Source: Anas platyrhynchos (Eukaryota; Chordata; Aves; Anseriformes; Anatidae). Taken from it: a stretch of 64,000 nucleotides of DNA. The stretch lies in the NCBI RefSeq assembly GCF_047663525.1, contig NC_092592.1:19728001-19792000 (forward strand). The letters run 5' to 3'. Position 1 is the stretch's first letter. Each line of letters starts with the position of its first letter. The translations under genes and the position numbers were made by a program. The notes under the pieces were generated by a model. That model was not told where the DNA came from, did not search any database, and was given only the letters and a program-made list of their open reading frames with translations. This document shows positions 48,401-61,900 of this stretch, one piece after another.

Positions 48401-51400
48401 ACTGCTCACAAGGTACCATACACAAAGCTCCAATAACCAGGACTGATACGAGTGGTAAATACTATGACAACAAGTGGATGTTACTACAAATAAGTCAAAT
48501 AATTCTCTTGCAGAATATACAGCCGTCACTCTGCCATTTTCTTTTATTCCTCTGTACAAAGGCAGTTGACCATGCACATTTTGGTCAAAATAGTGTCAGT
48601 GCACACAGTCAAACTTTATACTGGGATACCGTTAAATAAGATTGACAACCAAAGCTGGTAAGCAGCAAACTGATGGGAGAAAAATACACAGTAATACTGG
48701 GAATAGATCTTACACTTCTGTAATGGTTTCTGTATTCCTTAGTTTCCAAACAAAGACTACAGTTCAGTTTTTATGGCCTATTTAAAAAAAAAAAAAAAAC
48801 AACTAGTGATTCACATGAGCATTTCAATCAGCAAGTCTCCCCAGTCTTTGCAAACTGCAAGCTCATCTTTTTTTTTTTTTTGTTTGCATTCACTTAATTC
48901 CCTTTTGAAACTGAGATGCTTGATCTCATCAGTTCTTGACTGCTTTCTAAACCAAGTGCGTACAGTGAAATTCTTTTTCTCCAGAAAGATGTTAGTCCCT
49001 TTTTCACTGGTCCCAGAGAAATAAAAGCCTTGTTAGTTTCAACTTCTGGACTGACTTGATCTTTGTTTAAAAAAAAAATATAAAAGAAGAGGATAGCACG
49101 GCCTGCTATGTTTTGCTGGACCTGAAGGAAATATGCCAACTTGATTTCTGACCACAGATACTAAAACCCATTCCAGAAGATGGGACAGAAAGGCACAGTT
49201 GGCATCTCCACAGATCAATTCAGAGTATTACCTACAGGGCTTCTAAAGCATCTAGGCTGTAACTTTTTTGGAGACAAAGCAAAGTTGCACCATTCTCAGA
49301 TCACTCTCCTGAAAGAGAGACATCCTTCATTTTTTTCATCAGATACGATTTTATGATGTCCTCTACAAGCATTCACAGAACACTTGACTTCTCCTCAACT
49401 CCAAGAAGCTCCTGTCTTGTTTTTCTACAGAAAAACATGGAAAAAAAAGTTCATATCCTGGAAACCAAAGACTGGCAATTGATCTGGAAGTACTCAGGCC
49501 GTTACAGCAGCATGCACTCCATACATTTGTCCAAAACAACCCAAGTGACACTACTGGAATTGACTCTCTGAGCCAACAACATGTGTTTTGACAGCTCACA
49601 AGAGGTGTAAGACATCTAGTTTTAAAAATAAGACTTTACAATTTAATGTCACCAGTGAAAGTCCAGAAGCCTCAGTATTCTCATCAAAGACTTTCAGGAA
49701 AACTAAAGAGAGTAGCTGCTAGAACCTCACTGACACAACAGGTTCTGGTGCAGAATTTTGGAGGCCAGTCCTTCGTGGACTGTTTTGAAAAGGTCTTTCA
49801 AACTATCATTCACTTCTGAGGTATGATCATTCCATGTTCTTCTAAGTAAGAGCCACCTTAAACCCTATTTTGTTAGATTGTTTCATCATCTTGGGCAAGG
49901 TCCAAGACAACATTTAAGTTACAAGAGCGCAGAAGTGGCTAAATACGGAATTTAAAAGTCTTAGTCTTTACCAGACTTTAAGCCTACCACTATTTCCAAT
50001 CCCTATCATCATCACTAGAATTTTAAGTCAAAAAAAAAAAAGATAGATAAAACTGATTGAAGTTGAATGGTAGGACTGATTTACACCTCACCTCTACCTC
50101 TGGAATAAAGCCCTAAAAAAAAAAAAATCACCAACACTCAGTCACTGGCATTACTCCTGAAAAGCAGTCCTGTAGGGGCAAAAGTCATTGGAAATTACAC
50201 CTCAAAAAAAAGACGGTGAAAGATTTATCTCCTTCCTTAGCTTTAACTCCATGTACACGTTATGATGTGTGAAGTCATCTGACTCACTTCGGTGAACTCT
50301 GCACAAGTATAATCGATTAGGAAAAGTTGAAAGTTATTTAAAGTTTATAGAAGAGGCCAGAAGGAAGAACAAACAAACAGGTAAATAACTAGTAAGGCCA
50401 AAGGCTTATTATAATGGTGCACAACCTTTCTGCACATACATTGTAACACTGCCTATTTTTCACCTAAAGCATCTATACTCTGACTTCCTCTATGCAAACA
50501 TGCATTACGCAATTCCCATCACTCGCAGGAAACCAGAAAGTCTCACAATTAGCTTTTCCCGGTGCATGACTGCCCGGCTCATAGTTTAATGATTTCTGTG
50601 CTAACAATGAACCTCACTGAACACATAAAAACAAGCTTTCTCTTCATAACTCATTGCTGATGAAACCTAAATAACAAGAAACATCCACCTTGTCTGTTCT
50701 GTGAGACTTTGTTGGTGATTATTTTCAGTCGTTCTTTGTACTTTGCCCTTCCTCAGCCAACTATCAATTCTTTCTTGGATTTTTGACCCTTCTGATAATA
50801 AATGTTACAGGAAGAAAATTTAGTTCTACAGTAAGTAGCAGAAGTAAACACTCAAAAAGGTACAAGCATTGAACAACTCATTAAAGAAATAATCCTCTAG
50901 ACATCTGCTCTCTGTAAGTATTCAGCTTTTAGCCACGACATTAGAACCTGTAGTGACTGTCCCAGCAAATTAAAAAGCAGTATTGCCTTCATCACCTTCC
51001 ACTTCCCACTGTCTATAGCAAGAAAGGATTATTCTGAGTGGTGCAGCTTTAAGCAGAAAGGGGCAGTTCCAGGAGTGGGAACCTCTCCCACACAAAAATG
51101 GAGAGAGATGCTCGTACTTCTGCTGACAGCGTACAGCAAGCCTCCTCTAAGGGGGAGTTTTAGGCCAAATGTATTTCTAACAATCCCACAGCCAGAATAC
51201 CTATTCTATGACAAGGGAAAAGAAAAAAACAAAATACATCAACGCCAAAGATCTGCAGATCTATTCTGAACAACTCCACATTACTGAAGGCTAAGGCCTA
51301 AGACAGCACCTGCAACCAGCCACCTCGCTCTAGGGATGGGACTTGACACAGCACGTAAACGAAGCCTGGCCTTGTGCGTTGTATGTCAGATGGCTGCTTC

Positions 51401-51840
51401 TCCCCTCTAACGTTTCCCCTAAACTTTTAGTGCAGTTTACTAAGGAACCCTGTGACAGAAAGAAACTAGAGCTGTTTGCTATGAAGCTACCACGTTAACA
51501 GCTGAAAATTAATGCTGTGCATCAAACTGAAGATCTGTTTTTCGTGTTATTGTAAAAAACGATAACAACCCTGGCAGGTGCTCGTGATGTGGTTGCAAGC
51601 AGCCCACCCGTGCTCCTGCCGCAGCGCGGGGCAGCTCAGGCAGGGCTCAGGGCACGGCGTGAAGCTGCCAGCGGAACCCCGCGGGTGCGGGCCCGCCACA
51701 CGCACAGGCGGCGGATGCGGAGCTGTGGCCCAGGACCGGGGCAGCCGAGCCCCCCCCGCACCCTCAGCCCGGGGCAACCCGCAGCCGCCCGGCGGCGGCC
51801 CACAGCAGCCCGCCTCGGCCCGAGGCCCCGCCGGGCCGCC

Positions 51841-51860
51841 TCCCTTCCCTTCCCTTCCCC
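51841..51860 (+). repeat. (TTCCC)n pyrimidine repeat
   Basis: CCCTT units in tandem at the edge of the CpG island. Confidence 0.8.
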
Positions 51861-52109
51861 TCGCCTCCCGCAGGCCGCCGAGCTCCGTCCCCGCGCCGTA
51901 GGGGCCCCTCAGCGCTGCCCGGCGCCGTGAGGGAGCGCGGGGCCCCCGCGGGAGCGCGGCGGGGCCGGGCGGGGCCGTGCGCGGAGGCAGCGCGGGGACG
52001 GAGCGGGCCCCACGCAGCGCCCCGCAGGCCCCGGCCCCGCAGCGGGGAGCTGTGGCCGCGCCTCAGGGCGCCCCCGCGGCCCCCCCCCGCCCGCCAGCCC
52101 CCCGCTCAC

Positions 52110-52240
52110 CGCCGCTGCCGGTACCGGGGCCGCTGCCGCTGCCGGGCCCGCTTCCGGCCGCCGGCCCCGCCGCCCGCCGCCTGCCACGTCCGCACTCCCC
52201 GCCAACCCCCGGCCGCCGCCGCGCCCCGCCCGCCAGGGCC
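52110..52240 (-). other. SEC24C: Proposed noncoding SEC24C exon 1
   Basis: Within the CpG island, the minus strand carries a strong donor, GGCG|GTGAGC, at 52109-52108. That is the expected place for the 5' UTR exon that splices to the acceptor at 45168. The upper boundary is only a guess, placed just below the NRF1 site. Confidence 0.4.
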
Positions 52241-52247
52241 CGGATGC

Positions 52248-52259
52248 CGCGCACGCGCG
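52248..52259. promoter_or_regulatory. NRF1 consensus site
   Basis: CGCGCACGCGCG fits YGCGCAYGCGCR at every position. It is located where the SEC24C core promoter is expected. Confidence 0.7.
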
Positions 52260-52307
52260 CCGGAGCCGGCGGCGCGCAGGCGCGCGCCCCGCCCGCGGGC
52301 ACGGCGC

Positions 52308-52315
52308 TGACGTCA
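52308..52315. promoter_or_regulatory. Full palindromic CRE (TGACGTCA)
   Basis: A perfect cAMP-response element, the binding site of CREB/ATF and CREB3-type bZIP factors, about 50 bp from the NRF1 site. It fits either divergent gene. CREB3-family factors are known activators of COPII genes, so SEC24C is the likelier target. Confidence 0.65.
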
Positions 52316-52676
52316 CGGCGGCCGCCGGGGCCCGGGGAGCGCCCCGCGATGGCGGCGGGCGGGGGGCAGCAGGGGGGGGGCTGGGGATGGAGCCGGGCCC
52401 GGAGCCGCTCCCCGGGCCGCGGGGCCGCGGAGGGGCCCCCAGCGGGCGGCGAGGCGCCGGCTGCCTGCCCCCGTTCGGCCACGGGGCGGGTGCTGGCGCC
52501 TGGAGCCGAGGAGAGGTGTCCCCGAGGTGCCGCCCTGCCCCTGCCGCGGGGCTGTGCCCGGGGGCCGGGGACGTGAAGCGGCCGCCGAGCGGCCCCGTCC
52601 CGCCCCGCAGGTCAGGGCCGAGCTATTTTGAGCCCCGCTGCCGCGCTGGGGCCGCGGGCACGGGCTGAGATTGACG

Positions 52677-52688
52677 GCACACGTGTGC
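52677..52688. promoter_or_regulatory. Palindromic E-box (CACGTG in a 12-bp palindrome)
   Basis: gcacacgtgtgc is a perfect palindrome with a CACGTG core, about 200 bp upstream of the SYNPO2L start codon. USF/MYC-type factors bind such sites. Confidence 0.55.
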
Positions 52689-52888
52689 GGGACGGCGCTG
52701 GCCGCGGCCCAGCGGCAGCATCGGGTGTCCCGGCGGGGCGGGGCGGGTCCGGGGTGCGCGGAGCTGGGGGAGGCAGCGAGGAGAGGGGCTCGGGGGCAGC
52801 GGGGGGAGGCAGGGCCGGGGCGATGCTGCCTGCTGAGAGCCGCGCTCTGCCGGCGTTGGGGAGATAAAGGACCCGCAGCGCAGGAGCC

Positions 52889-52993
52889 ATGGGAGCCGAG
52901 GAAGAAATGGTGATCACGCTGTCTGGAGGCGCCCCCTGGGGCTTCCGCCTGCAAGGGGGCTCTGAGCAGAAAAAGCCCCTCCAGGTGTCCAAG
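52889..52993 (+). CDS. SYNPO2L: SYNPO2L coding exon 1 (partial gene; PDZ start)
   Basis: Encodes 35 residues: MGAEEEMVITLSGGAPWGF, then RLQGGSEQKKPLQVSK, ending in phase 0 at donor GTAGGA. Human SYNPO2L begins MGAEEEVLVTLSGGAPWGF. Seen: the GGAPWGF turn, the carboxylate-binding loop of the N-terminal PDZ domain, at residues 13-19, and a strong Kozak context (GAGCCATGG). Known: SYNPO2L (CHAP) is a synaptopodin-family, actin- and alpha-actinin-associated Z-disc protein of heart and skeletal muscle. The remaining exons, which hold the rest of the PDZ domain and the long disordered body, lie beyond the window. The gene runs divergently from SEC24C, sharing its CpG island. Confidence 0.95.
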
Positions 52994-55900
52994 GTAGGAC
53001 CGCAGGGTGCGAGCTGCGGGCAGGCTGTGCCGAGCCGGGCAGCTCGCTGCCAGCAAGGACCGCGGGAGCTCCTTGCTGTGCCAGAGCTCTGAAAGGGAAA
53101 ACGGGGCAGTGGGCAGGCAGGGAGTGGGGTGGGATGCGGGTCCTGAAACGGTGCTACCGAGGCAGAAATAGAGAAGCGTCAGGGGCAGATCTGCCTGCTT
53201 TCTCAGGGCAGGTCGGATAGCGCACACAGTTTGCACACAACCTGTGCAATGCCCCCAGTTGTCTGCAGAGATAGAACAGCAGCGACAGCCCAGGGAAAGG
53301 GCTCGCGTTCACATTCAGAGGCTTCGGTGTTTGGGTAAGGCATCCAACGAAGTCAAAACCAACTGAAGTGAAAGCAACAGAAGCTGTATTTCAATGACAC
53401 TGTCTCTAACACTTCATTATTTTCCAGCTTTCAAAATACCTGTGCTTTTCTTAGGGGCTCTTACATTGCCGGAGCTTTCTCAATACAGTCTGAAGTATTT
53501 TTGATGCTCTAAGCAGCAAGTATGGGTTCACATTCAAGGACAGAAGGAAAACGGTTGTTTGGAAGAGTTGAAATAATAAAAAAGGAACAAATACGAACTT
53601 TGTGTTGCACTAATTTTGATTAACAGCTGTCCTTGTTTTCTTTACATAAAGATGACTGAGTAGGTTAAAAATTAAGGGGAAAAAAAAAAAAAGTCCTGTG
53701 TTTATTAAGCTCCTAACAGCTGCATTAGCTTTGACACAATGATATCTTGGGATATCTTGCTGGAAGGCACCCAGCAGCAGGCATGAAAAAATGCTTTGCC
53801 CAACCCTTTCTGTTTCCTTAAGTAGATTGTGGGTCTGACAGAGAATTTTAAAACGAAGTATTCTGTGCCCCCAGGTCAAGGAGTGTTCATCTGTAACAAA
53901 CTGTTTGAATCCCCGCAGCTTGGCCCTGAAGTAGGCATTTCTTCCATAAATAAAGATTATCTGTAGGAAAACCAACATATTCAGAAAGCTTCAGGTGCTG
54001 AAGAGAAGGAATACCCTCGAAACAGGTATCTGGAATCGGTGGTTATTAGCAAAATGGGCTTTTCATTGGCCACATAAATTTTGCAGAATTGTTCTGACTC
54101 ATTGTTTTCCTTCAATGGTCAAGAAACTGGAATTGGAAGAGGAAGGAGGTACTGAGTATCTTGTAAAGATTACTTGGGGAAGAACAGGAGCAAGAACTAG
54201 CCAGTGCCCAGACCAAGTTGCACCTTAAGGCGCCTGGAATATTGCTCCAGGATTAGTGGCACTTCCAGAAAGATATTAACTAAAACTAGCTTTCATCCCA
54301 AACTTGGTCTTGTACCTTAAGTCTAACAATGCAAATATATAAATGTATTTTCAATCTGAGGAAAAAAAAATGAAAATATAGTTGATATAAATCCATTTGA
54401 GCATAAATCATTCTTCATGTAGGACTGCTTTTATGATTATTGTTTGGGGCTATTATTAACCTGAATTTACTGGCATCCCAGTGACCATAAACACTCGCTG
54501 TTGTAGAGACAACACTGTTTAGTCAGTCTCCAAAGAAAGGCTTTATGGATGCTTACTGGGAACCTAGTAAGGTCCTATCTGATTGTAGAATGCTTAGAAG
54601 AGAATAAACCCCCAGAATTCAGGGAGTAGCCTGACTCCTCTGTTACCAGGCAGAGAGCAGAAGTTTGAATCTCCAGTTTTGGCTGAGTTGAAAGATCAAC
54701 TCCTCATTCTTCTGCAGTTAGGATTCTGCTATTGACACCTGTAGGATGTAGCCTGGGCCAAAATGTTGACTGCAAAGCATCCACCAAATCTCTAACATCA
54801 TTAGCAGCGTCTGGATCTTCTGGGAGCCAAAGATGGGAATGGTCCCAGCACTAAGGAATCCTGACCAGAGACTGTGGCCATGTGGTATCACACAGAGAAA
54901 GAGGGCGGTGTTGTGTTTGTTAGAGCTGTATTGGTTTGTTAGAGCTGGGACCCTTTAGTTGTGGATGTGCAGTTTGCCTCCATTCCATGATATCAGAGCC
55001 ACTGCACAGCACTGGGACATGTGGTGTCAGAGGGAGGTGTCACTGAGACTGAGCCTGCCTCGCAGAGGTAAGGTCAAATAACAGAGTGTTTGTTAGCATG
55101 GTGAAGAACATGTTGTGCGTGCATGGAAAGACAGATTAGATAAATGAGAAGGGTCAATTAGTAAGCTAGTTGCTGTCAAAGAAAGGACTCTTGGGGAGAA
55201 AGAGAAGTTCTAAGCCAGGAAAGCTTTGTCTTAGCAGAACAGAAATTGTTACTAGTGCTTTGGTTCTTAGAGCAAAATCTATTTGGACAGGATGGGGAAG
55301 AATAGAACAGGAACATGGATGAAACTGTAGAAAATATGAAAGAAGATACAGACATGAATATCCTGGAGGTATCAGGAAACACTTGAGTGGATACAGTTGG
55401 GTGTCTCTGGGGATTCCAGTGCTGTCGTTTCAGGCAATTTCAACCTCTAGACTAGAAAAGTCATAGGAGTAGCACGAAGGAAAAATGCTTACCCTTGGAT
55501 GTTGAATTAAATTGTTTCCCTATACCATTCTGGCTGAAGAAGAGCTAAGCAGATAAAAAACTTATTTGGGCCCAATGAGTGGAAATGAATCAGGTATAAC
55601 AAGTTATGTAGAAACGGTTTGCACTGTAGTTATGTAGAAATGCTGGAATTGCTATAACAGACAAGGTTAATGGGCAGTCCACCTCCTGCTTCCTGTCTCC
55701 TTTGTGTTTCTTGCAACACAGGTGTGTCAGAGGAAACTCTAAACTTCAGCAATGCACCTAATTTTCTAGTAACGCAATGCGGAGGAAAATTCTTTCACCC
55801 CCCAGCTGATTATCAGCATGCTCTATGAAGTACATGAGAATTGACAGTCCTGCTATTTTAGCCTATACATAAACAGATAATTATTTGTGAACAGCTGGTG

Positions 55901-58900
55901 TTACCTGTCTGATTAAATCTCAACTGTTTCCCAATGAAGATTCAATAACATCATGCAGTCAGACATTCCGAAGACTAAATGTTGCACAAAGTAGGATTTC
56001 CCGTTTTGAGTCACTCTTTGTTGTATTACAAATCCATGGAAAACTCATTACCTTAAATGATCATTTTACACAGTCACAGTTCCTCTTGCCTTTCTTCTTT
56101 CTAATGTTTGTATCATCATCTTGTTATTGTTTTTCCATATGGAAGATTATTATCAATCTGATTGATAGCAATCAAATGATCAATCACTTTAATTTCTGTT
56201 CTTGATATCTGTTATTTCTGAAAACTCTTTAAGCCTGTTGTATCCCTTCTGTTCCCTTCCCTCCTCCCTCCCAGTGGGTATTGACAAAAAAGCTCAAGTT
56301 TAAATAACATAAGCAAGATTGAAATGCTAATATTATTTTCTACTGATTACATGGTTCCAGATCTGTAACTGTGTATGTCTTTCCTTTTGTCATAAACTCT
56401 CCTACAAAAGCACACACTGAATGTTTTGTTCCACCCTAACAATCATTTGCAGTGTCTTTGTGCTAAAAAATGTCTGATGTGTGTATGAAGGATTGGTGGT
56501 ACCATAACAGTTCAGTCTCATAAAAACAGATGTGGAGATGTGGTAGGAGTAGAGGGTGAGGCAAAAGAAGAAGCAAAAGAGAATTTATTAGTGTCTGGGG
56601 AACCCTCCATGGAAAAGAGTAGATGATTTTTAAATTAGAGTTATATTAAAATATCAACTTGGTAATGAGTAAGCTGAAAAAACAACAGACATTGATATGC
56701 TCAGCAGGCAGATACACAGCAGGATAAAAGATCAACAGAGGACATGAATAATTCTGCAGAAATTAGGAAGGGTTGAAATACGGGGAACTAGAGAAACAAA
56801 TAAAGGGAAAATATAAGATTAAAGAACCCAAAAAGGAAAACAAAATCTCTATTCTGTTCGTAGTTACAGCAATGTCCTTATAACTGAAATCAGTTGAACT
56901 ACTGTGCTTTCACATTTAGCTTATTATCATTTGTAATGAATCTTTTAACTCTTACCCAGTGAAGCAGATAAAGGATAATGAGAATTCACGCTACCCCTTA
57001 CCAAACCAAAGGTGACTTTGTATAGCTCAGTGGCTGTGTGGTAGCAACACAACACAGCAACACGACACAACAGATCTTTGGCCAGAAACAGTCAGCAGGG
57101 AAGAGAAAATAAGCTCAGAAGTAAGAAACAAAAAGTGTCTGTAGATGGTAAGATTTTTATTTTAGAAAGGCTGAGGAAAAAGCACATTTTCCTGAAATGC
57201 ACAGCACACCTTGCAAGGGGAAGCCTTCATGATGAGAAGGTTCACCCACTCTGAAAAGAGTGTACAGTAATGGAGAATAATACCATCAGGTCCTGGAGGA
57301 TTTCTTTGCACTAACGGTATGTGCATCAAATGCACTTGAAACTAAATAAAATGTGAAATAGCTAGTCTGAGAAAAGTCATAAGATAGGACATAAGCATTA
57401 AATCCATCATCAGCCAAAGCATAAACATAACATGGAGCTGTATTAGGGAAATCATTTTTAGGATCAACAGGGGTAGCTTTAAGATGGTACAAGTACATGT
57501 ACTGCCTTTAGGGAGTTTTCTACAGAACAAGATTTATTCCATTAGAGGGAAACCCAGTTAATTACTATAAAAAGCAGCACGGAAGACACTTGTACCTCCA
57601 GCTTAGTCTGGTCCACAAGTACTACTGAAGAAATTAGTGGAAACTGGAAGCTTTCCAAGAGGTACTGATGGTAGAGGAGAGAGATCTGGGCATGTTAGTG
57701 CATCACAAGAGGATAACGAGCCAGCAAAATGATGCATTGCTGAGAAAAAGGCAAACAAGTGAGCCTCAGCTGAGCTACATGTAACCAAAACAAGAAGGCA
57801 TTGATGTTGCTGTCTGATGTACAAGTGAGCATTCACTGGAATTACCACACCTATGGAGCCGGCCACTTTGAAAAAAAATTAATTTCAGGTAGAGCAGCTA
57901 TAGAAAAGGACAGGAGAGAAGGCTTCTTTCATCTAGCACAAAGGTTGAGAGATATGATTGCTGTCTACAAATAGATGTTGGGCAAACACCAGCAGCACTG
58001 TTCAAATATAGGACAGCATTGTCAACGATCAAGCGTGCACAGAAAGACCAGCAGTAACTAACCAGGGAGGCTCAGCAACAACTTTCCAACCCAGGCAAAC
58101 AACTAAAAACCTCTTAAAATCAGGTTATGAGCTGGAGCAAACAGCCTGGCATGTGAAACAACAGAGGATTGGCCCTTTTAACTCAGGAGGCTTCTTTCAG
58201 TTCCCACTTCTGCACAAATACTCTGCAGCAATGGAGTGAATTGTTAGGGGAAGCAGTGGCCACGGGACTGGATAGCTATTAAAAGCAACAACTGTTTTGT
58301 CGTTTAAGAGCAGTTCATCACAACCTCCTTTTGACCTCTTTCTTACCTATCTCTACTTTCCTGTGTTCCTCTGCTGCAAATCCTCTGTCTCTACTGTCTC
58401 CTCTGCCAGACACAGAGAGCCCTGCTGCCATGTGCCGTGCCACTGCTCCCTGTGACGCATGGCCTGGCTGCTGTGTCCTGTTCGCCTTTGCTCGTGTGAC
58501 ATTATTCCTGCTGAAGGCTGCCAGCTCCATCCCAAATAGGGCTGATGGCTTGCAGACTCGCAAGCACTCTCTGCCTCTCCTCCGTACAGTGAAAGGTGGA
58601 CAGGCAGGTCTATACCTGTTCCTGCAGACATTTAATGTCACATCCAGGAAGGTGTGGAAGGTGTGCCTGGTAGCCTTGCCTATAGCAGTCACTAATGCTG
58701 GCTTTGGAGGGCCGCATACGGCTGGCAGTGCTGCGGAAGGAGTTACTCAGGCAGTTTTGGGAGTGCTCCTGGACATGTTTTATGGCCTGTCAGTGCCTAG
58801 ACAGGTGCCACCACTGGCTGCCAGTAAAGGAGAGCTGGCTGCAGCGCTGGTGGGACTTTCAGAGGAGCCTGGCAGTTACTGTGTGCCCGAAGGACACAGG

Positions 58901-61900
58901 GCTCCAGGGCTGCTCTGCCACTGAGGAGCTGCAAGTTCAGTGCAGCGCTGGGATGGCAGAAAGCAAGGTGCAGAGCTTGGAAGGAGAGCTCTGCCCTTCC
59001 CAGCAGGGATGAGGGGATAGGACCTCCAAGATAGTCATAGGAAGATGGCCTAAAGAGAAAATCATGCTATTGCAGCTGCAAATCACCATCACTGATTTGT
59101 ACATGTATCATCCAAGGATCTGATTCACAACTCCCTCTGTATCACCAGGGGCTTGGAGCTACCTGCAAGGAAGTAGCATTACACAGGCACTCCCTTTCAA
59201 ACAAGCATGGAGAGCAGGCTGTGTGGATGACAGGGATCACTGGTTATGCCATTCCCTACAAACTGTCTTTACTGTGGAGTACAGGATTGTGGTTTAGACC
59301 AAAAAGAGCTTTTATTCAGTGAAATGACACAGGAAATGCTAAGTGGCAGTATCTACTTATTTTAAAACAAGACTAGAAGGACTTCATAAATTCATTAACT
59401 TCACCCTAATGTAGGGTACTAGATATATCTTTTTCTCTCCAGAACACTAACTGAAAGATTGCTCTCCCATCTGACTGGGAAGCCTATGATAGTTAGAAAA
59501 CAATTAGGAACTGAATTTTAGTCTACACTTGCTCTCAGCTAATCTTTAACCCTTGGTATAGTACTCCTCTCTCACTCCTCAAGCCATTTCACTCTGTTAA
59601 ATCTTTTCTTTTCCCTGCCTACCTTCATGTTCCAAAAGGCATGATGAAGTCACACCTATGAAAAAATGGGATGTTGTCTTCTGGTCCTCCACACATTACT
59701 GTCCTGAATTTCTCCTCTGCCATGTGACCACAGCTGTGCTGCCTCATGCTTTTCGCTTTCACAGCTCATCTAAGACTTCTGCTTGAAGGACACTGTGACA
59801 AAAGCTTCCACTCTCCTCCTTGCAGAGATGAAGAGACTAGGCAGTTCTGTCCTTGCATCCTATTTATGCTGTAGCAGGCAGGAAGAATGTCTGTCAGATG
59901 ACTATCAGCAGCTGTGGGGAAACCACACGAGCTACACCTGTATGTGGTGTATTAAATGTGCCTGGGACCGCACTGGCACAGAGGTTTGCTGGTGTGGCAT
60001 GGAGCAATGACTAGCAGTTAGAATTCTTCTCCTCTTCTGAATTGGGTGGCCACATGTAAGCTGTCCATAGGCAGTGCCCTGTTCTAGCTCCCAGACTGTG
60101 CCTGGGAATTGTTCAGGAGAGCACTACCTGGCCAGAGCCAAAGGTAGGACCAGGACCATTTCAATGGTTTGACAGTAACAGGCACTTTGCTGGCATTATT
60201 CAGCCTGCTACTGGTATGTTTCTGTGCCAAAGTCTCTCTGAATCCTTCAGGTGAAAGGGCTGCTTGTCTAATCCCTTTCTGTCCTGGCTGGTTCTGTCCT
60301 GGCCACAGAGCTGCAGAGGTGTGGTGCTCATCCGTCTCAGACAACTTCAGAGAGGCTCTATTAAGGTTAATGAGTGCTGTCATTTGGTGCAGTAGCCCAT
60401 ACTTGAAAATACGATGAATGTTGTGTACAATAACTTCTTACAGACATGAGTTTTGACCTGGATTGTATCCTAATTCTACCAAAATAATAGCAGGTATGTC
60501 GTCTTCAAGTTGCTCCTACCTAAGTGTAATGCTTTGGAGGCATACATGTATTATACTTGAGACTGCAGCTGTTCAACAATAGACAGTAACTAAAAGTCCT
60601 CTGTTCTGAATAAGGGTTTTATTCAAAGTTTGTTAATCCTCACTGCACAGCACCAGCGCACAGTGCTAAGGTTGAGAGCATCTTGTTCTGGAGGATTGAA
60701 GCCATGTCTCTGGATGACTCTGCCCTGTGTTCAAGGCCCGCTCACTCCTGTCCCAGCTCAGTGCCTGACACTGTAAAATGTTGGTAGCTGGATTTGCTTG
60801 TGAACATTTAATTCCCTTAGATTTCAATCCTAATATCTTTTACGTCATGAAGAGGAAGGTTGAACATCTAGAAAGAGATCTACATGAAATAGGTGAGCAT
60901 GTTTCTTCTGAACACTCCCATCTCTTGTCCCAGCAGCTAGACATGAGCACCAGGACTCTTGCTTTTTGGCAAACCTATCTGTTCCTTCTGAATCCTTGCT
61001 TCATACAAAAAAAACATACAACTTGATATCCTGCTGCTTCAGTCTGTTGAAAGCAAAATGCTTACCAAATACTTTTAGTATCTCTTGTAGTACATGTGGC
61101 ATTATTCTTTGTCAGTGGTATAACACTTCACTCACTTTTCAGCTACTCTTCTATCAAGTAACAAAAGGCCACAGAGATAAAGCCTCTTTTTGTCTACCTG
61201 CAGTCAGCTCTGGCGAGGCACTTGTTCCCAGCAGCAAGCTCCACGCTAAACTCTGCTTAGGCAAAGAAGGTAGATTGTTTGGGGTTGTTTTCTGGTTTTC
61301 TCCCAGGTAATATCAGCACAAAATGTATTTTCAAGGTGCTTGGTTTCAACAGACAGGCAAAACTAACAGCCCCCACTTGGCTGTGTTTGTTTTGCATCAG
61401 TTGTACCCACTGGTACAAATCAGAATTAGGCCTGGTGCACTGAAGATGTGTTCTCTTCCCAACACTAGGATAGCTGTATCCCTCACCAGTGCACTCCCTC
61501 TAGGTGGTAACAGACTAGAGGAGTCTTATACACACTCAGTGGATTGTCTAGCACCAGCATCCTTTGCCACCACCAGGTTTCATCTCCAGACCCCTTGCCC
61601 AGAAACCACCCAATCTGTCCTTGTGCTCAAGATACCTTCTTTTACCACCCTGTCTTGCTGTATTTGTTTATCATTCCAGAAAATGTCTGTTTTCTCCCTT
61701 CTTTCTCTAGTTAAACACCTTCTGCTTAAGCTTCACTGTGGATGACCTTTGAAATAGGTCTGCAGGGACAATGGACCTGCTTTACCAAGATGCAATGCAG
61801 TGGCACCTCTTAAACTGGAACAAGGTGTTAGGGCAGAAGTTATTGGAACGAAATAAAGACGTGTAATTGTAATGGTTGGTGTAATTATAATAGGTTAGAG

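Larger units (their letters stand above)
45168..52109 (-). other. SEC24C intron 1 (5' UTR intron)
   Basis: 7 kb between the first coding exon and a proposed noncoding exon in the CpG island. AT-rich apart from the last 500 bp. It holds A/T runs (for example 48784-48799) but no recognisable gene or transposon. Confidence 0.6.
51600..52870. promoter_or_regulatory. CpG island, divergent SEC24C / SYNPO2L promoter
   Basis: About 1.3 kb of dense CpG and very high GC between SEC24C intron 1 and the SYNPO2L start codon. It contains a pure CCCTT repeat (51841-51860), an NRF1 site, a CRE and an E-box. The two genes point away from each other with under 800 bp between their proposed first exons. Confidence 0.85.

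Noticed and set aside
51909-53236. Long minus- and plus-strand frames in the SEC24C/SYNPO2L CpG island
   Set aside because: They are all GC-driven open frames of Arg/Ala/Pro/Gly. None resembles a protein, and the minus frame covers SYNPO2L exon 1 antisense.
61323-61745. 140-codon plus-strand frame in SYNPO2L intron 1
   Set aside because: No recognisable domain, and composition typical of random intronic sequence.
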